Below are positions 62,773-64,000 of a DNA stretch of 64,000 nucleotides, piece after piece (within the stretch, counting starts at the first letter, position 1; each line of letters opens with the position of its first letter). The translations under genes were made by a program, and so were the position numbers. The stretch spans positions 124,001 to 188,000 of the forward strand of contig NZ_LWLE01000008.1 of the NCBI RefSeq assembly GCF_001905125.1, written 5' to 3'. The stretch is from Streptomyces sp. TSRI0281. GTDB lineage: Bacteria > Actinomycetota > Actinomycetes > Streptomycetales > Streptomycetaceae. Under the pieces are notes generated by a model, which worked only from the letters and a program-made list of their open reading frames with translations, made no database searches and was not told where the DNA came from.

Positions 62773-63861
62773 TCAGCGGGCCGCTGCGAGCGGCGTCCGC
62801 TGGTCCCGGAAGGCGGGCATCACCTTGTCGGCGAACAGTCGTACGGCGGCGAGGGCCTTGTCCCGCTCCAGTCCTCCGGGGCTGAACTGGAGGCTGAGGT
62901 CGATGTCGGATCCCAGCGCCTCGCGCACCGCCCCGATCTGCTCGCGGACGGCGTTCGCGTCACCCGCCAGCACCTTGTGCGCCGCGAGGGCCGTGTCGAA
63001 GTCGTACGCCGCCGCCTTCTCGGCGAACTTCTCGTAGCCCGGGTAGTCCGCACCGGCCCCGTTCGCGAGAGGGGCCACCGCTCCCGCCATGTGGTCCACG
63101 TACGACTGCTCCCACTGCCGGGCCGAGTCGAGCGCGTCCTTGTGGCGGGGGGCCAGGTAACAGGTGTACTTGACCTGGATGCGGTAGCCGCCGGGCGTGT
63201 GTCCGGCCCGCGCCCACGCCTCGCGGTAGGCGGCCAGCATGGCTTGGAGCTGTTCGGCGCTGGTGACGGACGGAACGACCTGGAGGTGGTGCCCCTCGGC
63301 CCCGGCGGCGGCACACGACTCGGCACTGGTGGCGGAGGCCACGAAGATCGGCGGGTGCGGGCGCTGGTACGGCCGGGGCAGGAGGGTGACCGGTCCGAAC
63401 TGGTGGAACTTCCCCTGCCACACCAGGTCTTCGGTGGTCCACAGCTGACGGCACGCCTCGATGCCTTCGGCGAACCGGGCCCGGCTCTCGTCCATCGGCA
63501 CGCCGAAGGCGGCGAACTCGGTGGGCAGGAAGCCGCGGCCGAAGCCCACGTCGAGCCTGCCGTGTGAGAGGTGGTCGAGCATGGCCAGTTTCCCGGCGAG
63601 CTTGAGCGGGTGGGTGAAGGCGGGGATGACGGCGCCGGTGATGATGCGTACGTGCCGGGTGCGGGCCGCCAGCGCGGTCAGCAGGGTGACCGGGTCGGGG
63701 CAGTAGCCGCCGTAGGGCGAGAGGTAGTGCTCGACGGTCTGCACGTGTTCGTAGCCAAGATTGTCGGCCAACTCCGACAGCTCGCCCGCCAGGTCGTAGC
63801 ACTCCGTGGCGCTCCTGATCTCCGGGTCGACCACGGGAAAGAAGTTCACGCCGAATTTCAT
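62773..63861 (-). CDS. luciferase-like (LLM class) flavin-dependent oxidoreductase
   Basis: This 362-residue TIM-barrel protein begins MKFGVNFFPVVDPEIRSATE and contains EHVQTVEHYLSPYGGYCPDP, VRIITGAVIPAFTHPLKLAGKLAMLDHLSHGRLDVGFGRGF and PPIFVASATSAES. These are features of LLM enzymes associated with natural-product clusters, which use reduced flavin and oxygen to hydroxylate or oxidise substrates. The target here is unknown; a carrier-bound residue or amino acid is plausible. GAGG lies seven bases before the ATG at 63861. It is convergent with the thioesterase gene. Confidence 0.85.
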   Translation of the reverse strand: MKFGVNFFPVVDPEIRSATECYDLAGELSELADNLGYEHVQTVEHYLSPYGGYCPDPVTLLTALAARTRHVRIITGAVIPAFTHPLKLAGKLAMLDHLSHGRLDVGFGRGFLPTEFAAFGVPMDESRARFAEGIEACRQLWTTEDLVWQGKFHQFGPVTLLPRPYQRPHPPIFVASATSAESCAAAGAEGHHLQVVPSVTSAEQLQAMLAAYREAWARAGHTPGGYRIQVKYTCYLAPRHKDALDSARQWEQSYVDHMAGAVAPLANGAGADYPGYEKFAEKAAAYDFDTALAAHKVLAGDANAVREQIGAVREALGSDIDLSLQFSPGGLERDKALAAVRLFADKVMPAFRDQRTPLAAAR

Positions 63862-64000
63862 CGTGCCCACCTCAGCCTTCCGCTCCGCGCGCTCTCGCGC
63901 ACGCTCGTCCTCATTGGGACACATGCCAGGGGTTCCAATGCGAAGCCCATTTCGGAAGTCCACATCTAGAACCTCGGGCCCTTCGAGGGCAATTGGCGGG
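63862..64000. other. right-edge upstream region with an inverted repeat
   Basis: This holds the promoter region of the luciferase-like gene. CATTGG at 63912-63917 and CCAATG at 63935-63940 form a 6-bp inverted repeat 17 bp apart. The last 100 bases are less GC-rich. No gene start is visible before the window ends. Confidence 0.5.

Overview
The window is very GC-rich chromosomal DNA with the codon bias of an actinomycete. Its gene content points to a Streptomyces: mycothiol- and F420-type enzymes, Ter proteins, many GTG starts, a SARP regulator and rare TTA codons. No rRNA, tRNA or CRISPR array was found.

Region 1 (1-5.9 kb). A Tat-exported protein is followed by an unusual fusion of a squalene/phytoene-synthase-like domain to a cis-prenyltransferase. 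Next come remains of a divergent LysR regulator / flavin monooxygenase pair, a truncated XRE regulator, and an intact MHS-family transporter. Region 2 (5.9-42.8 kb) is largely ordinary core genome: Nudix hydrolase, apolipoprotein N-acyltransferase, an O-antigen-ligase-like protein, glutamate racemase, an HpnB-like glycosyltransferase, a TerA-like protein, a MOSC protein, a beta-helix/AAA protein, a DeoR regulator, SRPBCC proteins, a Cds1-like PLP enzyme, a TetR-DUF4865-phosphotriesterase operon, a divergent ROK/MFS pair, a NarL-type two-component system, a divergent TetR/DDN-like pair, a geranylgeranyl-reductase-family protein, an M20 dipeptidase and a TmrB-like/Nudix fusion. Several divergent promoters here carry clear palindromic operators. 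One gene (22.9-24.7 kb) has lost its membrane segment and carries two compensating frameshifts.

Region 3 (42.9-44.4 kb) is a decayed integrative element: integrase fragments, a small unknown ORF and a frameshifted HTH gene, in somewhat lower-GC DNA.

Region 4 (44.4 kb to the right edge) is one end of a nonribosomal peptide gene cluster. It has an ABC-F ribosome-protection protein, a sarcosine-oxidase-family flavoenzyme, a SARP activator with a TTA codon, a 14-TM exporter, a branched-chain aminotransferase, a 2-oxoacid C-methyltransferase with MppJ-like metal residues, a 2712-residue NRPS (C-A-T-C-A-T-E), a type II thioesterase with a TTA codon, and a luciferase-like oxidoreductase. The first A domain reads as a threonine code. 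The architecture, a second residue epimerised to D, an EntF-like first C domain, the MT/aminotransferase pair and the ABC-F plus exporter together resemble the start of a streptogramin-B (etamycin/viridogrisein, pristinamycin I) pathway: aryl cap, then L-Thr, then a D-residue. This is inference, because the starter ligase and the later NRPS genes are not in the window. Between the NRPS and the thioesterase gene lies a symmetric set of octamers (CTCTGACG) at 22-bp spacing, the best candidate for the SARP target.
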